Below are positions 17,006 through 26,157 of a stretch of 64,000 nucleotides of DNA, piece by piece (the stretch's first letter is position 1; every line of letters starts with the position of its first letter). The DNA lies in contig NZ_JAKGAS010000001.1 in assembly GCF_021532655.1 (NCBI RefSeq), forward strand, positions 558,001 through 622,000. Reading direction: 5' to 3'. The notes under the pieces were generated by a model. It worked only from the letters and a program-made list of their open reading frames with translations. It did not search any database and was not told where the DNA came from. Position numbers and translations under genes: made by a program. Source of the stretch: Paraglaciecola algarum. GTDB lineage: Bacteria > Pseudomonadota > Gammaproteobacteria > Enterobacterales > Alteromonadaceae.

Positions 17006-18238
17006 TTATTTCCATTTAGCCATTTCAGATGCGGCTAATAAAACAGCGCCTACACCATAGAGTTGTGAATCGGTTTCTTTAATAGGGTCGGGTCCTTTAC
17101 CCACATGTTGCACCCAATTAACTCGGCCATTAGGTGATACAGCTTTTTCAATAGCGGCCCAACCTTTTTGCACAATATCTTTTGATTTTTGATCGGTTAA
17201 AATGCCGTTGTTCACACCCCAAGCTAGACCAAAGGTTATAAAACCCGTGCCACTGACTTCAGGGGTTTTGACTTTATTTGGATCCATCAAAGAGGCGGGC
17301 CAATAGCCGCTTTCGGTTTGTAACTTAAGTAAACCTGCCGCGTTCTTTTTATATAATTCTATATAGCGAGCACGGGAAGGATGGTCTTTAGGTAATTCAT
17401 CAATAATTAAAGGAACTGCAGCAAATACCCAACCATTTCCTCGTCCCCAAAATACAGGCTCACCGTTATCACTTTTCATATCAAAGTAACGGCTGTCACG
17501 GAAAAATAGCCCGTATTTGTCTGAAAACAAATAATCAGCTGCTGCCCAAAACTCCTTGTCAGCATATTCAAAATACTTAGGATCGCCTGTTACATTGGTC
17601 ATTTGTAACCATGCACGGGGCGCCATGAATAGCGCATCAGCCCAACACCAGCGTAATTGGCAATTGCCTTCCAAATGCACCTTACCACTACCACTGGCGG
17701 TAGAATCTAACATCTCTAAACCAACATTGGGCTTGTTGGCTAATATCATGTCGAACATTTTTTGAGTAGGCTTAATGGCTTCTTGATTGCCTGTTTGTTC
17801 AGCTAACCATAAGTAGGTTTGGGCAATGGTGTGATCGTCTGCGTGATAAGGGCGGTCTTGCAACAAATCATAGTTTTCGGTCTTTGCTACGTTTTGCATA
17901 TAGTCCAAAAACTCTTTGTTTTTGGCGAATTCTGTCCAACGAGTTAACCCTATGTAAAACGCGGCTTGGATCCAAAATTTAGCATTTTCTGATTTAGCAC
18001 GATGTGATTCAGGAATGTAATCTAAGTTGCCAATCTGGTCTAGCTGCCACTGAGCAGAGCGTGAAGCGATGTCATAAGCTGACGAACGAATGGCCTCGGC
18101 ACTTTTTGAAGCTTGTTGGGTGGCAACCGTTTCAGTTGATTCAGTCTTAATTTTATTTGATTGTGTATTGTCTTTACCACAGCCAGTTAACACTAAGCTT
18201 AAGGCGACTGGTATTATGGCTAATTTTAAATTTTTCAT
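17006..18238 (-). CDS. GH105-type unsaturated uronyl hydrolase (paralog 1)
   Basis: This is the first of three tandem paralogs and the most diverged at its N-terminus: it has an extra Ser/Thr/Gln-rich segment of about 35 residues after the lipobox (VLTGC) and an eight-residue insertion (TASGSGKV) ahead of the RWCWADALFMAPRAW motif. The other GH105 motifs are intact. The start MKNLKLAI at 18238 lies 13 bases after the GMC gene's stop; the frame runs back to 18286, overlapping that gene, but the lipoprotein signal supports the later ATG. Confidence 0.9.
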   Translation of the reverse strand: MKNLKLAIIPVALSLVLTGCGKDNTQSNKIKTESTETVATQQASKSAEAIRSSAYDIASRSAQWQLDQIGNLDYIPESHRAKSENAKFWIQAAFYIGLTRWTEFAKNKEFLDYMQNVAKTENYDLLQDRPYHADDHTIAQTYLWLAEQTGNQEAIKPTQKMFDMILANKPNVGLEMLDSTASGSGKVHLEGNCQLRWCWADALFMAPRAWLQMTNVTGDPKYFEYADKEFWAAADYLFSDKYGLFFRDSRYFDMKSDNGEPVFWGRGNGWVFAAVPLIIDELPKDHPSRARYIELYKKNAAGLLKLQTESGYWPASLMDPNKVKTPEVSGTGFITFGLAWGVNNGILTDQKSKDIVQKGWAAIEKAVSPNGRVNWVQHVGKGPDPIKETDSQLYGVGAVLLAASEMAKWK

Positions 18239-18251
18239 AAGGGGACCTTTT

Positions 18252-19940
18252 TTACAACTTACCCGATTTAATTTGTTTATCCGCATAATCTACCGCTCTG
18301 GCAGATAATGCCATATAGGTGATACTTGGATTTTGCGTGCCAGCACTAGTCATGCAAGCTCCGTCGGTGACAAATACATTAGGTACTTCATGCATTTGGT
18401 TCCATTTATTTAATACACTGGTTTTTGGATCGTGACCCATACGGGCGGTACCCATTTCATGGATACAAGCTCCAATAGTGGTAACTGAATTACGGGTACG
18501 AATATCGGTGCAGCCAGCGGCTGCTAACATTTCCGCTGCGGCTTTTACCCCATGTTCGCGCATTTTAATTTCGTTCTCTCGTAAACTTGCGTCAAAAGTA
18601 ATGATAGGCAAACCGTATTGATCTTTCTTATCAAAATTTAAGTACATACGGTTGTCATGATAAGGCAATATTTCACCAAAACACTCCATATTGATGCGCC
18701 ATTTTCCGGGCTTAAATATGACATCTTTTAAGTCTTTACCAATCACGCCTGTCGGCGCATTAGTGGCTCGAGACGCACCACCTTGATAACTAAAGTTACG
18801 TAGGTAGTCAGCTTGTTTGGTCTCTTGACTAATATTAGTAAAAGGTGGAATAAAGAAACCTTTAGGTTTGCGACCTTTGTAATATTCTTCGTCAAAGCCT
18901 TCTAAGGTGCCTGATGCGCCCATGCCGTAATGATGATCCATTAAGTTATGACCTAACTCACCGCTACCGTTACCTAAACCATTTGGAAAGGTTTCTGAGC
19001 GACTGTTAAGTAAAATAGCGGCAGTACCCACAGTGCTAGCATTACAGAAAATAATACGAGCGTAATAATGAGTAATTTCGCCGCTATTGGCATCTTTTAC
19101 TTTTACCCCTGTGGCTTTTTTCTGTTTTTCGTCATAGATAATTTCCATGACTATTGCATCAGATTGAAGGGTTAAATTACCGGTTTCTTTGGCAACCGGT
19201 AAAGTCGCAGATTGAGTACTAAAGTACGCGCCAAATGGACAACCACGTTTACAGCGGTTACGTGCCATACATTGACCACGAGTACCTTTATGTACTTCTG
19301 GGTTGTATTCACTTAAGTTTGCTGTACGACAAGGTGTGACTACTCTTTCAGGATATTTTTCTTTTACCGCTTCTCGCATTTTTTGTTCTACATGATTGAG
19401 CGGGAAGGGCGCAATAAATTTGCCGTCTGGAGCTTGTGGCAGTCCTTCAGCTTGGCCTGCAACACCAACAAAGGTTTCAACATAGTCATACCAAGATTCG
19501 ATATCGGCATAACGAATAGGCCAATCAACCGCAATGTTTTCTTTTTTGTTGGCTGCAAAATCAAGATCACTCCAACGTGGGCAATGTCTGCCCCACATAA
19601 CAGAACGTCCGCCTACATGATGGCCTCTTATCCAAGCAAAAGGTTGGTCTTCATCGTAGGGATATTCATCATCTTTATTAATGAAATGTTTTACATCTTC
19701 TTTTACCCACCAGTTCAGTTTGTTTTGGTGGAAATAGTGTTTTTCTTTTTCTTCTAAGCTGACTTGTCCTTGATTAGGTAAATCCCATTTATCCATATGG
19801 GCAGTGGGGTAGTCTCCGTGTTCAACCATGCGGCCACGCTCTAACATTAAGGTTTTATAACCTTTTTTACATAGCTCCATGGCCGAGTAGCCACCTGATA
19901 TGCCTGAGCCAATTACAATTGCGTCAAATGTGTTTGTCAT
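18252..19940 (-). CDS. GMC-family FAD-dependent sugar dehydrogenase, catalytic subunit
   Basis: This flavoprotein is expected to oxidize a sugar or sugar acid. It begins with an FAD Rossmann motif (VIGSGISGGYSAMEL), has GGRSVMWGRHCPRW, and ends with the GMC catalytic region (CIHEMGTARMG, then TQNPSITYMAL). CMARNRCKRGC carries three cysteines at spacing 6 and 4 (C224, C230, C234 from the chosen start), the spacing I recall for the 3Fe-4S ligands of bacterial FAD-glucose dehydrogenase. The start at 19940 is set by GGAG five bases upstream. It has no signal peptide of its own; the gene just upstream encodes a Tat-type small subunit that could carry it to the periplasm. The substrate is unknown; its place between sulfatase and GH105 genes suggests a sugar from the same glycan. 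Confidence 0.85.
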   Translation of the reverse strand: MTNTFDAIVIGSGISGGYSAMELCKKGYKTLMLERGRMVEHGDYPTAHMDKWDLPNQGQVSLEEKEKHYFHQNKLNWWVKEDVKHFINKDDEYPYDEDQPFAWIRGHHVGGRSVMWGRHCPRWSDLDFAANKKENIAVDWPIRYADIESWYDYVETFVGVAGQAEGLPQAPDGKFIAPFPLNHVEQKMREAVKEKYPERVVTPCRTANLSEYNPEVHKGTRGQCMARNRCKRGCPFGAYFSTQSATLPVAKETGNLTLQSDAIVMEIIYDEKQKKATGVKVKDANSGEITHYYARIIFCNASTVGTAAILLNSRSETFPNGLGNGSGELGHNLMDHHYGMGASGTLEGFDEEYYKGRKPKGFFIPPFTNISQETKQADYLRNFSYQGGASRATNAPTGVIGKDLKDVIFKPGKWRINMECFGEILPYHDNRMYLNFDKKDQYGLPIITFDASLRENEIKMREHGVKAAAEMLAAAGCTDIRTRNSVTTIGACIHEMGTARMGHDPKTSVLNKWNQMHEVPNVFVTDGACMTSAGTQNPSITYMALSARAVDYADKQIKSGKL

Positions 19941-19957
19941 ATTTTCTCCAGACATAA

Positions 19958-20539
19958 TTATTCAGCCCAAGCCTTACCGCCCACTTCAGCGACTTTGATA
20001 CTAGGTGTATAGCCGCCGGGAATAGGTAAATAATTAAGGTGATGTTCTGCGATTTGTTCGTTACTTAGATAATAAGCAATCGTTTGTTGTTTGATATCGA
20101 TATAGGCCTTGAAACCTTGACTGGGCTCTTGGGCTAACTCTAATTGGGTTAACAACAGGGCTTGTTCGTTAGCTGAAGCTGTTGGGAATTTTTTACTGGC
20201 CAAATAATCATTGAGCTTGGCAAAAGAATTTAAAAAGTTCTTTTTGTATTGGGGAGTAAACACCTTATCAAACATATTGTCCATGATCATATGTACCTTC
20301 ACATCAGAGGCAGAAGGTGTATCTGTTTTAGGCAAGATCACGTCCATAATTTGAACTAGATGTTGTAAATTATCAGATGTAAAAAATTGCCCATCAGCTA
20401 AATTAGGGCCAGTGGCCACTGTTGGAGGTAATATTTCGGCTTGTTTGCTACAGCCACTTAATAGAGCTGTGGTTAACGGAGCACAAATTGCTGTGCCAGT
20501 CACGGCTGCTACGTATTTTAAGATATCTCGTCTATGCAT
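19958..20539 (-). CDS. Gluconate 2-dehydrogenase subunit 3 family protein (Tat lipoprotein)
   Basis: The 193-residue protein starts MHRRDILKYVAAVTG, a twin-arginine signal, followed by a lipobox (LLSGC). The body (FFTSDNLQHLVQIMDVILPKTDTPSA ... HLNYLPIPGGY) matches the gluconate 2-dehydrogenase subunit 3 family (PF13618), the small subunit of membrane-associated sugar dehydrogenases. It lies 17 bases ahead of the GMC gene and 2 bases after the sulfatase, so all three are probably co-transcribed. In known systems the small subunit's Tat signal exports the flavoprotein. The usual third, cytochrome c subunit is not next to it. Confidence 0.85.
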   Translation of the reverse strand: MHRRDILKYVAAVTGTAICAPLTTALLSGCSKQAEILPPTVATGPNLADGQFFTSDNLQHLVQIMDVILPKTDTPSASDVKVHMIMDNMFDKVFTPQYKKNFLNSFAKLNDYLASKKFPTASANEQALLLTQLELAQEPSQGFKAYIDIKQQTIAYYLSNEQIAEHHLNYLPIPGGYTPSIKVAEVGGKAWAE

Positions 20540-20541
20540 AA

Positions 20542-22062
20542 TTATTTCCCGTATTTAGGGGACTGTTGGTGCCGTACATTGATAAATGAGCTTCTTTGCT
20601 TCACTTCATCTGAACGCGCGGCTTCGTATTTTTGTATGTATTGATCGGTTTTATCACTCAACTGTTTAATCACTGTTTGGTGAGCCGGTGAGTCAATCAG
20701 GTTATATGCTTCTTGTGGATCTTTTTCTAAATCAAACAACTGTTGAAAACCATTTTTATAAAAATCTACGTATTTCCATTTTTCTGTACGTATACCTACT
20801 GTGGGGGGGATAAAGGTGCGTTTAGGTTGGTACATGTGTTCAAAGAAGAATTCATCTCGCCATTTGGTATTGGCTTGATTGCTAATTTTTTCATTACCGA
20901 GTAGCGGAACTAAACTTTTACCTTGATAGCTAACAGGTGGTTGCAAACCTGCTAGTTCGACAATAGTAGAAGTCACGTCAATATTAAGTGCCATTTTTTG
21001 GACTTCTTTACCATGACTGTTTTGATTACGTGGATCATAAATAATTAAAGGTACACGTAAGTCTTCTTCCCAACCGAACCATTTGCCAGCCAATTGACGT
21101 TCGTTCAAGTTATAACCGTTGTCACCCATGTAAATGATGACTGTATTGTCGGCTATGCCTGTTTCTTCGAGTTTTTGATAAATCATGCCTACGGCTTTAT
21201 CTACCGCACTGATAGCCCGGTAATAACGCTTGACCATTTTTTGATACTTCTCAGGGCTGTTATAACGCCATTCCCAGCGCTCTCTACCAATAGACTCTTT
21301 TAAGAACTTAGGTAAGGCGTTAAAAGTCACATCATCAGAGAACTTTGCTGATGGGATCGTAATATCGGCATACATACTCTCGAATTCTTCAGGGTAATGG
21401 TATTGGTCCACTAAATCTCGGTCGTGAGCATGGGGATTCCAAAAGTTCACCGCCATAGTCCATGGCTGGCCTGTGGTTTGTGATTGCTCGATAAAGTCCT
21501 TGGCAAGTTCAGCTATGTGATAGGTTTGCGGTAAAGTTTGTCCTTTATATTCAGCTGTTTTGGCTTGTAATAAAGGTTTAAAATAGTCGAATCTTTCTTC
21601 ATTGCTACCAGAAATACCAATTTCATATTTACCCACAAAGGCTGTGCTGTAACCGCCTGTTTTTACCACATTGGGGTACATGTTGGCAGACTCAACCGCG
21701 CCTGCTTTAGGGCGACTAAAGGTAAAGTCATGGGTGCGCTCGGTTAATCCAGACAAAATACTCACGCGACTAGTGGCGCAAATAGGCGTAGTGACAAAAG
21801 CATTTTTAAATACAGTACCTTTACTGGCAAGTGTATCTAAAGTTGGGGTGTTAATTATAGGGTGGTATTTGCCCAACATATCCCAGCGATGGTCGTCAGC
21901 CAAAATAAACAATATGTTGGGTTGTTTTGTGTTTTCTTTAGCGGTTTGCGTGACACTACAACCCCCAAAAGCACAGGCAATGACCAGTATTGATATTGGC
22001 ATCTTAACTTTAACCATTAAATTTGAAGATAGGGTTAAAGTATTTTTAACAATGTTTTTCAT
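20542..22062 (-). CDS. S1-type sulfatase with an unusual CATSR motif, lipoprotein
   Basis: The 506-residue sulfatase has a lipobox (FGGC), metal motif LADDHRWD, FVGKYEIG and MGDNGYN. The maturation motif reads CATSR (Cys95), i.e. threonine where Pro or Ala is usual. It is the first gene of the reverse operon-like run; the dehydrogenase small subunit starts 2 bases after its stop. HDRDLVDQYHYP and the RTEKWKYVDFYKNG ending fit glycosaminoglycan- or algal-type S1 sulfatases, but I cannot assign a subfamily. Confidence 0.88.
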   Translation of the reverse strand: MKNIVKNTLTLSSNLMVKVKMPISILVIACAFGGCSVTQTAKENTKQPNILFILADDHRWDMLGKYHPIINTPTLDTLASKGTVFKNAFVTTPICATSRVSILSGLTERTHDFTFSRPKAGAVESANMYPNVVKTGGYSTAFVGKYEIGISGSNEERFDYFKPLLQAKTAEYKGQTLPQTYHIAELAKDFIEQSQTTGQPWTMAVNFWNPHAHDRDLVDQYHYPEEFESMYADITIPSAKFSDDVTFNALPKFLKESIGRERWEWRYNSPEKYQKMVKRYYRAISAVDKAVGMIYQKLEETGIADNTVIIYMGDNGYNLNERQLAGKWFGWEEDLRVPLIIYDPRNQNSHGKEVQKMALNIDVTSTIVELAGLQPPVSYQGKSLVPLLGNEKISNQANTKWRDEFFFEHMYQPKRTFIPPTVGIRTEKWKYVDFYKNGFQQLFDLEKDPQEAYNLIDSPAHQTVIKQLSDKTDQYIQKYEAARSDEVKQRSSFINVRHQQSPKYGK

Positions 22063-22671
22063 TTTGATACTCGGCTATTGGGTTGTTAAGTACTTTGAAT
22101 CAACCGCTATGAAAGAATTTAAATGATTTAATTAATGTATCTTTATAACGATAGATATCAGATATGTTACACATGGTTAACTAATTATATACAATACCAA
22201 ACAACTGCACTCATTAAAACTCATAGTTAATCATTTGGGTTGGGTTTTTAGGGAGTAAGGTATTTATAAAATATCTGTCGAGCATTTTAATCTTTTGTCG
22301 TTCTGTTAGGTAGGGCCTGTTGGGCCTTAGTGAATTCGCATTAAATCACACTAAATTATCTTCGCTTACAACTACCTTTCGTAGCTTAAAGTCTTACTAC
22401 TGCCCATATATATTTCACATTATAGTTATGTTTTTAGTTTTTTTTAGTTTTTAATTAGTTGGTTGATTCTACTTATTTGTTTAAATATCAACACTTTAAT
22501 GTATGTAAAATGTGGGGAATGCTTAATTTGTGACCCTTTATGACTTGTTTTGATTGGTTTGCAATTGTAATCTAATTGTAATTGTTAATTTTTTGTGTGT
22601 TTTGTTGGCCTTTTTTGCGGGAAGCAAACAAATAAAAAACAATCAGTTCACACTATAAGAGATATTAAACT
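22063..22671. promoter_or_regulatory. 609-bp divergent intergenic region
   Basis: This AT-rich region separates the start of the reverse-strand sulfatase operon from the forward TonB receptor, so it must hold promoters for both. I see no coding frame and no confident operator. A TGTAATCTAATTGTAATTG stretch (about 22566-22584) contains two tandem AATTGTAA-like units upstream of the receptor. Confidence 0.5.
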
Positions 22672-25600
22672 ATGCAAAATAAAAATATATTGGTAAGCGG
22701 TTCCGCTGCATTACTTTTAACGGTGAGTTCATACAGTGTGCTTGCCCAAGAAGTAAAAGCGGCACTAGATTCTAACAAAGCTGAAGATGAAACAGAGATT
22801 ATCGAAGTGACCGGCGTACGGGGCTCTTTGGAAAGTGCTCTTGCCGTTAAGCGTGACGCTTTATCGATTGTTGATGCTATTTCCGCTGCTGATATGGACG
22901 CATTGCCGGCTCTTAACTTAGGTGAAGCGTTACAAGCCATTCCTGGTATTCAATTGAATACTGATGATGCTTCTCGTAACTCAGAAATTAACTTACGTGG
23001 TTTACCAGGAGGTTACGCTAAAGTGACTGCTGAAGGCCAGTCATTTTCTACACCGAGTCGTAGTAGAGGTAATGTTGGTAGTTCAAACCCATTTGGTTCC
23101 TTTGAAGGTGGTGTTTTTGACGGGGTTACCGTAATTAAAGCGCCTACAGCAGATATCCAAGAAGGTGGAATCGGTGGTGTGGTTGATAAAAAATTACAAC
23201 GTGCTCTAGGTAAAAAAGACGGAAAATATTCACTCAGTGTTGGTTCGCGTTACGAAGAATTAGCCGATAACTGGGATCAAACTTATAAATTTTCAGCCTC
23301 AAAGCATTTGATTAAAGATAAACTAGCTGTTGCTTTTAAAGTGGCTCAATCTGAACAAAATTTCCGTCGTGATACAGCTAACTTTACTCAATATACCTCG
23401 TTAAATACGATTGAAAATAATGCAATTAAAGATACTACTTTTATTAGTGCTGAAGATTTAAATGCCTATAAAGCTGAGCACGGTATAACTGACCCTCTTG
23501 CGATAGTAAAAGTCATTGGAAAAGCGGGGCAGGTAACTGAAAATTCACGTGGTGACCGTATTTCTGCAACAGGTAATATTGAATACCAAGTCACAGATTC
23601 ATTAAAATTAGGCGCCAACTTTCTCTACACTAAACGTGATTTAGGTGAAAGTAATATGGAAGATGTGCAATTTTCTATAGGTCGAAATGATTCAAATGGT
23701 GCACTTGATACACAAAGAGTGACACCAATCGGTGCTCCTATCCAGTTAAGTAATAATGCCAATCTTAATTATAATCCAGATATACATCACCCTGACTTAG
23801 CGACTATTCCTGTTTATGCGGTAACTCATGCTGAAATGACTAATGTGTCATGGACCCCTTCAAACCGTTTGTCATCTAGTAAAGAAGAAGCAAAAGGTAT
23901 CTTTTTGTACGGTAACTATGTGAATGACGATTGGGTGATTGATGGAACTGTGAGTAAATCTAAAGCTAACAGTGAAGGTATTTTAACTGGTTTAGATTTA
24001 CGTCATTCCAATAGAAATAATAATCAATACTATACCGACTTAGATTCTGGAGAAAGGTTCTTAAATGCGCCTACTGGTATCAATGGCGTGATTAATACTG
24101 GCAATGGGGAGTTAAGTCAGGCGTTTGCAAGCATAGAAGGTTACGATGATTATAATTACTCTGATGTAAATGGTTTTTATAATCAAACTGATCCAGAAAC
24201 AGGTGAGCCACTTTATGACCTAGGTGAAAATTCCTGGCAAAGATTTCAAAATGGTTGGGGCTATGTGCCGCTTACCTCATTTGGTAGTGATTTAGATGCC
24301 AAACTTAATCCTGTAGACTTTAATGATTTTCCTGAGGGCTATTTCTATGACAAAGCAACTAGTGGGCTTAATACTTCAGAAATTGATGCGTTAACCGACG
24401 AAGAGTTAGCTGCATTAATTGACGAAGAAAAGGCACTATATGGTGGTAAAAAACTGCAATATTATGTCAATGGCCGTGTTTCTCGTCCAATTCGTGAATT
24501 TGAATCAGCTGAACTTAACTTTGAGCACTATGTTGATTGGGGAGTGGATGCCTTCGAATTAACCAGTGTCAAGTTTGGTGGTCGTCATTCTCGGGAAACT
24601 CTTGAAGCGGTTGATTACCGTGTTGGCGGCGGGGCGATGAACCTATCGCAGATTACCCAAGAAAAACTTTATAAAGATCAATTATCTTCTGACAGTCAAA
24701 CCGTATATTTTAATGGTGATTATGATGGGCACTATGGTTCTAATGCAGGCTGGAGCGTACTAGATTCGGAAAACTTAGCCAAACTTGTACAAACCGGTAT
24801 GGTTGCCTATGACTTCGAAAACCAGGACAGTGGCGATGTACTGTTAGATTGGGATAAAGCCGACCCTACAGGTTTTGCAGTTAAACTCCACAATGTAACC
24901 AGCGATTATGAATATGGTCTTAATCAATATTTTCGTAATAACTTTTATGCAGACCAAGCGATTAATGCTGTTTATTTAATGGGTAAATTTGCCGGTGAAT
25001 TCGGCGATATTAGTTATACCGGTAATGCGGGGGTGCGTTACATTGAAACCACTAATGACGTTATTGGCCAAGGTTTTGATGACGAAGGTAATGGTGTGGC
25101 GATATTAGTCGAAACAGATTACGAAAATACCTTACCGTCATTAAACTTAGCATTCGAGTTAAGTGATGATGTGGTGTTACGTACCGCTTATTCGAAAGCC
25201 TTGGTACGTCCAAACTTATTAGCACAAACTCCTAGCCCTGTGAATGATAATGGTCGAGCAACTGTACGTTTAGAAAACGCTAAAGCAGAGGTTTTACCTT
25301 ATACAGCAAACAATTTTGATCTTGCGTTAGCTTGGTATAACCGAGAAGGTTCAGCCATTTCTCTTGGCGTATTTAGAAAAGAAATTGAAGGGCAAATTCA
25401 AACTCAAACTGTCTGTCCAGTGGGTGACCATGAAAAATGGAACGTGGGTGAGTTAGAGTTTATTGACGACGGTTCTGCCACAGGCCTGTGTCAAGAAATC
25501 GGTGAGTTTGAAAGTGATGATGGCGAAATTATCCCTAATCGTGAAGTGATTATTAAAGAGACCTTTAATAGTGATATTCCAATTACAGTTACAGGTTATG

Positions 25601-26043
25601 AGTTAGCTATTCAGCAAAAACTAGATTTCTTACCTTACCCCTGGAACGGTTTTGGTGGAGTGTTTAACTTTACTAAAATTGATTTGGATGAAGGTGGTGG
25701 TCAGCCAATGACTAGAATTGCACCGTATTCAGGCAACTTAATTGGTTACTACGAAAACGACGGTTTTAGTATTCGATTAGCCTATAACTGGCAAGATGAG
25801 AAATTATTAAGTGCTGGCGGCACGGTGTCTTTCTTGGGCAGTGATGCCAGAACCCAAACCGCAGGTGGGCGCTTAGATCTAGCCGCATCTTATCGAGTCA
25901 CTAAAAAATTAAGAGTCAATTTGAAGGCATTCAATCTGAATAATCGTCAAGAGTACGAATATATTGGTGGCAATGACCAAGCAATTAATCGTATTCGTTA
26001 TGCGGGTCGAATTTATACAGCGAACTTATCGTATAACTTTTAA
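22672..26043 (+). CDS. TonB-dependent receptor (TIGR01782-like)
   Basis: This outer-membrane active transporter probably imports glycan oligomers. The signal peptide (cut near VLA-QE) is followed by a TonB-box-like IIEVTGVRGSLESAL, a plug with DAISAADMDALPALNLGEALQAIPGIQ and LRGLPGGYAKVTA, and a long barrel ending in an aromatic residue (NLSYNF). At 1123 residues it is typical for this group and the longest of five here. ILPYTANNFDLALAWYNREGSAISLG-type and DFLPYPWNGFGGVFNFT segments recur in the related receptors at 30594, 45126 and 50727. Two VCBS lipoproteins follow in the same direction. Confidence 0.92.
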   Translation: MQNKNILVSGSAALLLTVSSYSVLAQEVKAALDSNKAEDETEIIEVTGVRGSLESALAVKRDALSIVDAISAADMDALPALNLGEALQAIPGIQLNTDDASRNSEINLRGLPGGYAKVTAEGQSFSTPSRSRGNVGSSNPFGSFEGGVFDGVTVIKAPTADIQEGGIGGVVDKKLQRALGKKDGKYSLSVGSRYEELADNWDQTYKFSASKHLIKDKLAVAFKVAQSEQNFRRDTANFTQYTSLNTIENNAIKDTTFISAEDLNAYKAEHGITDPLAIVKVIGKAGQVTENSRGDRISATGNIEYQVTDSLKLGANFLYTKRDLGESNMEDVQFSIGRNDSNGALDTQRVTPIGAPIQLSNNANLNYNPDIHHPDLATIPVYAVTHAEMTNVSWTPSNRLSSSKEEAKGIFLYGNYVNDDWVIDGTVSKSKANSEGILTGLDLRHSNRNNNQYYTDLDSGERFLNAPTGINGVINTGNGELSQAFASIEGYDDYNYSDVNGFYNQTDPETGEPLYDLGENSWQRFQNGWGYVPLTSFGSDLDAKLNPVDFNDFPEGYFYDKATSGLNTSEIDALTDEELAALIDEEKALYGGKKLQYYVNGRVSRPIREFESAELNFEHYVDWGVDAFELTSVKFGGRHSRETLEAVDYRVGGGAMNLSQITQEKLYKDQLSSDSQTVYFNGDYDGHYGSNAGWSVLDSENLAKLVQTGMVAYDFENQDSGDVLLDWDKADPTGFAVKLHNVTSDYEYGLNQYFRNNFYADQAINAVYLMGKFAGEFGDISYTGNAGVRYIETTNDVIGQGFDDEGNGVAILVETDYENTLPSLNLAFELSDDVVLRTAYSKALVRPNLLAQTPSPVNDNGRATVRLENAKAEVLPYTANNFDLALAWYNREGSAISLGVFRKEIEGQIQTQTVCPVGDHEKWNVGELEFIDDGSATGLCQEIGEFESDDGEIIPNREVIIKETFNSDIPITVTGYELAIQQKLDFLPYPWNGFGGVFNFTKIDLDEGGGQPMTRIAPYSGNLIGYYENDGFSIRLAYNWQDEKLLSAGGTVSFLGSDARTQTAGGRLDLAASYRVTKKLRVNLKAFNLNNRQEYEYIGGNDQAINRIRYAGRIYTANLSYNF

Positions 26044-26157
26044 TTTTACCGATTCATTACAGGATTCTTTGTTATTGCGTAGTGAGGACTTTTCTCTTAG
26101 TTAGTCGTATTACGCAATATAAATTGAACAAAAGAACAGTATTACAGGAATAACAAA

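Noticed and set aside
22127..22671. tRNA or small RNA gene in the divergent promoter region
   Set aside because: No cloverleaf or stable hairpin with a T run was seen; the sequence is simply AT-rich.
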